Source: Spyradocola merdavium (lineage in GTDB: Bacteria; Bacillota; Clostridia; Christensenellales; UBA1750). Taken from it: a stretch of DNA of 34,265 bases. A program made the position numbers and the translations under genes. Positions within the stretch are counted from its first letter, which is position 1. Each line of letters opens with the position of its first letter. Under the pieces are notes generated by a model. It had not been told where the DNA came from. It saw nothing but the letters and a program-made list of their open reading frames with translations, and did no database searches. This document shows, piece by piece, positions 32,687 to 34,265 of this stretch. The DNA lies in NCBI GenBank assembly GCA_018711265.1, contig DVIM01000099.1, positions 1 through 34,265 on the forward strand, in the 5' to 3' direction.

Positions 32687-34102
32687 ATGCGCAATACCTA
32701 CATCACCCGGATGCCGGACAAGGCCGGCGCCTTTCTGCTGGCCAGCCGGATCATCGCCGCCGCGGGCGGAAACATCGTGCGCGTCAACTACAACAAGGCG
32801 GTGGACCTGCACACGCTCTTCCTCGAGGTCTCCGCGACCGAGACCCAGCACGCGAGGATCGCCCGGGAGCTCGCGGCCTGCGGGTACCTCGCCGAGCGGG
32901 ATGCGCAGGCGCAGATCCTGATGATCGTCGTGACCCTCGAGGACAAACCCGGCGCGGTCCTGCCCGTGCTGGAGACCTTGAGCCGCTACCGCGTGAACAT
33001 CTCCTACATCAGCTCCCAGGAAAACGGAACGCCGTATCAGCACTTCAAGATGGGCCTGCTCATCGAGAACACGGGCGAGATCAAGGGCCTGATCGAGGAG
33101 ATCTCCCGCATCTGCGAGATCCGCATCCTCGACTACGAGGTGACGGACCGCCTGCTCGACGGAACGGTCTTCTACGTCACCTTTGCCAACACCATGCGCG
33201 CGATCCTGCACCTTTCGCAGGAGAAGACCAACGAGGTGCTCATCTATGCGAACCAGCTGATGCAGATCCTGGACGAGCAGAAGAAGTCGCCCCTGCAGAC
33301 CTTTGACTACATCCGCCGCTTCGCCAGGTTTGTCCGGGACCGGAAGGGGGAGCGCTTCCACGCCAGCGTCTACAGCCAGGATCTGGCGGCGGGGCTGCGC
33401 CTGCTCGTCATCGACCCGCCCTGCGGCAGCAATACCTACGTCCTGGAGCACGGGGAGGAGCTGCTCTTTGTGGACTGCGGCTTCGCCTGCTACCGCGAGG
33501 AGATGCTCGCCCTGCTGGAGGCGCGCATCCCGGACTTTGCGCGCCGGCGCAAGCGCGCGTGGATCACCCATGCGGACGTCGACCACGCGGGCCTGCTCTC
33601 CTTGTTTGACGCCGTGTACATGAGCGGGAGCTGCTATGAGAACTTTGCGGCGGAGCGGCGCGGGGAGCCGAACTTCCGCGAGCAGAACCCGCTGCACGCG
33701 CCCTACTGCGCGCTGAGCAAGGTCATCTCCGAGTACGAACCGCCGGACCTGGACCGGTGCCATGTCCTGGGCAGAAAGCAGGACGGCGCGACGCTCTCGC
33801 CCATCGGCACGCAGAACTTCGGGCCGTGGGAGTTCGAATTTTACGAGGGGAACGGCGGCCACGTGCGCGGGGAGACCGTGATCGTCTGCCGGGAGCTGAA
33901 GCTGGTCTTCAGCGGGGACATCTACGTCAACATCAAGGGCTTTTCCCAGGAGCAGCAGGAGTTCAACGCGATCGCGCCCCTGCTGATGACGGGCGTGGAC
34001 TCCGACCCGGCCGAGGCGCGCAGGTGCCGCGACCTGCTGCGCAAAACCTACGCCGGCTATTTGTTCTGCCCGGGCCACGGAACGGTCCAGAGAAACGAAT
34101 GA
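32687..34102 (+). CDS. Tandem ACT domain / MBL-fold hydrolase fusion
   Basis: Residues about 3-68 and 76-150 form two ACT-like domains: DKAGAFLLASRIIAAAGGNI, then LEDKPGAVLPVLETLSRYRVN. A helical stretch of about 70 residues follows, and an MBL-fold domain from about 225 to the end (471). The metal motif is THADVDHAG with H295, D297, D299 and H300, so the second His of HxHxDH is Asp. Later ligand regions GGHVRGET, VFSGDIYVN and FCPGHGT are kept. ACT domains usually bind amino acids and adjust enzyme activity, so this may be an allosteric hydrolase or oxidoreductase-like protein. The acidic substitution recalls flavodiiron-type HxExDH sites. GAAAGGA precedes the ATG. The gene follows the cell-wall hydrolase without a visible promoter. 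Confidence 0.8.
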   Translation: MRNTYITRMPDKAGAFLLASRIIAAAGGNIVRVNYNKAVDLHTLFLEVSATETQHARIARELAACGYLAERDAQAQILMIVVTLEDKPGAVLPVLETLSRYRVNISYISSQENGTPYQHFKMGLLIENTGEIKGLIEEISRICEIRILDYEVTDRLLDGTVFYVTFANTMRAILHLSQEKTNEVLIYANQLMQILDEQKKSPLQTFDYIRRFARFVRDRKGERFHASVYSQDLAAGLRLLVIDPPCGSNTYVLEHGEELLFVDCGFACYREEMLALLEARIPDFARRRKRAWITHADVDHAGLLSLFDAVYMSGSCYENFAAERRGEPNFREQNPLHAPYCALSKVISEYEPPDLDRCHVLGRKQDGATLSPIGTQNFGPWEFEFYEGNGGHVRGETVIVCRELKLVFSGDIYVNIKGFSQEQQEFNAIAPLLMTGVDSDPAEARRCRDLLRKTYAGYLFCPGHGTVQRNE

Positions 34103-34133
34103 GCGGCAGGAGAGAAACCCTCTCCTGCCGCTC
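34101..34133 (+). terminator. Strong hairpin after the ACT-MBL gene
   Basis: A 14-bp perfect stem (GAGCGGCAGGAGAG and complement) has a short loop and overlaps the stop codon. It lacks a T-run in either direction, so its efficiency as a terminator is uncertain. Confidence 0.55.
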
Positions 34134-34136
34134 AGT

Positions 34137-34155
34137 GCGCCGACAAAGTCGGCGC
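34137..34155. repeat. Second hairpin
   Basis: GCGCCGAC, an AAA loop and GTCGGCGC form a perfect 8-bp stem, three bases after the previous hairpin. No T-run follows directly; TTTTTT appears 23 bases later (34179-34184). Confidence 0.55.
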
Positions 34156-34265
34156 GCTTCAAACCCATGTTAGGTGCTTTTTTCGAAGGAGGTCTGCTTT
34201 CGGCCCCCTGCGGAACCATTCCGTGCGCACAATGCGCCGAATTCCGGGAAGGGGTTCCTACAAAA
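34156..34265. other. Non-coding segment with RNA-like pairing, unclassified
   Basis: No start codon with a matching binding site was found, although AAGGAGGT occurs at 34187-34194. GCGCA (34240-34236 on the minus strand), a TTG loop and TGCGC form a hairpin nested within GGAACC/GGTTCC arms (34212-34217 with 34253-34258). The segment could be a leader of the next gene or a small RNA gene. I could not match it to a known RNA family. Confidence 0.35.

Noticed and set aside
30824..34219. 1131-codon open frame on the minus strand
   Set aside because: It is an antisense shadow of the NlpC/P60 and ACT-MBL genes. High GC removes stop codons; the translation is low-complexity (H, R, A, G, V) with no family motifs.
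34156..34265. tmRNA, SRP RNA, RNase P RNA or 6S RNA
   Set aside because: The conserved blocks I know for tmRNA, SRP RNA and RNase P RNA are not present, and I cannot confirm a 6S-type rod with a central bubble by eye. It is left unclassified.

Overview
The window reads as chromosomal DNA of a GC-rich anaerobic member of the Bacillota, most likely class Clostridia. The basis is AAGGAGG-type ribosome binding sites, sigma-A-type promoters, a FabK-type enoyl reductase, a MarR/FabT-like regulator heading the fatty-acid genes, an FMN riboswitch on an ECF-transporter gene, DegV and CPBP proteins, and a membrane-anchored NlpC/P60 enzyme. There is no sign of outer-membrane genes. I see no transposase, integrase, CRISPR array, tRNA or rRNA. 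Most of the window is ordinary core and carbohydrate-related chromosome.

Layout. (1) 1-2410: the 5' part of a secreted InlB-repeat surface protein (-), a DHPS-like metallo-beta-lactamase (MBL) hydrolase (+), and ribU (-) under an FMN riboswitch whose switching helices can be read from the sequence. (2) 2461-5637: a three-gene operon of sugar-phosphate isomerases: cupin glucose-6-phosphate isomerase, a class I mannose-6-phosphate isomerase with an extra N-terminal domain, and a second cupin isomerase. (3) 5663-16272: a fatty-acid synthesis operon in the order marR/fabT-like, fabH, acpP, fabK, fabD, fabG, fabF, accB, fabZ, accC, accD, accA, degV. It carries acetyl-CoA carboxylase, malonyl transfer, the condensing enzymes, both reductases, the dehydratase and a putative fatty-acid-binding DegV protein. 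A promoter and a palindromic candidate operator lie before marR. (4) 16283-22890: a CPBP membrane protease, a GH3 beta-glucosidase with a YcxB-like membrane protein, a second MBL hydrolase, an AraC regulator and galE. (5) 22888-27687: two MATE exporters flanking a secreted SH3b-type protein of unknown role. (6) 27749-34265: a nucleotidyltransferase-fold gene coupled to an MGH1/GH63-like glycosidase, a four-PGBD NlpC/P60 cell-wall hydrolase with an elaborate upstream region, a double-ACT/MBL fusion with an altered metal motif, and a structured non-coding tail.

The strongest leads for something undescribed are the ACT-ACT-MBL fusion (HxDxDH in place of HxHxDH), the coupled nucleotidyltransferase/glycosidase pair, the triple isomerase operon with a kinase-like domain fused to ManA, the paired palindromes and phased TTTCGG repeats before the NlpC/P60 gene, and the structured RNA-like segment at the right end. 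None of these has been tested by search or folding software; all were read by eye.
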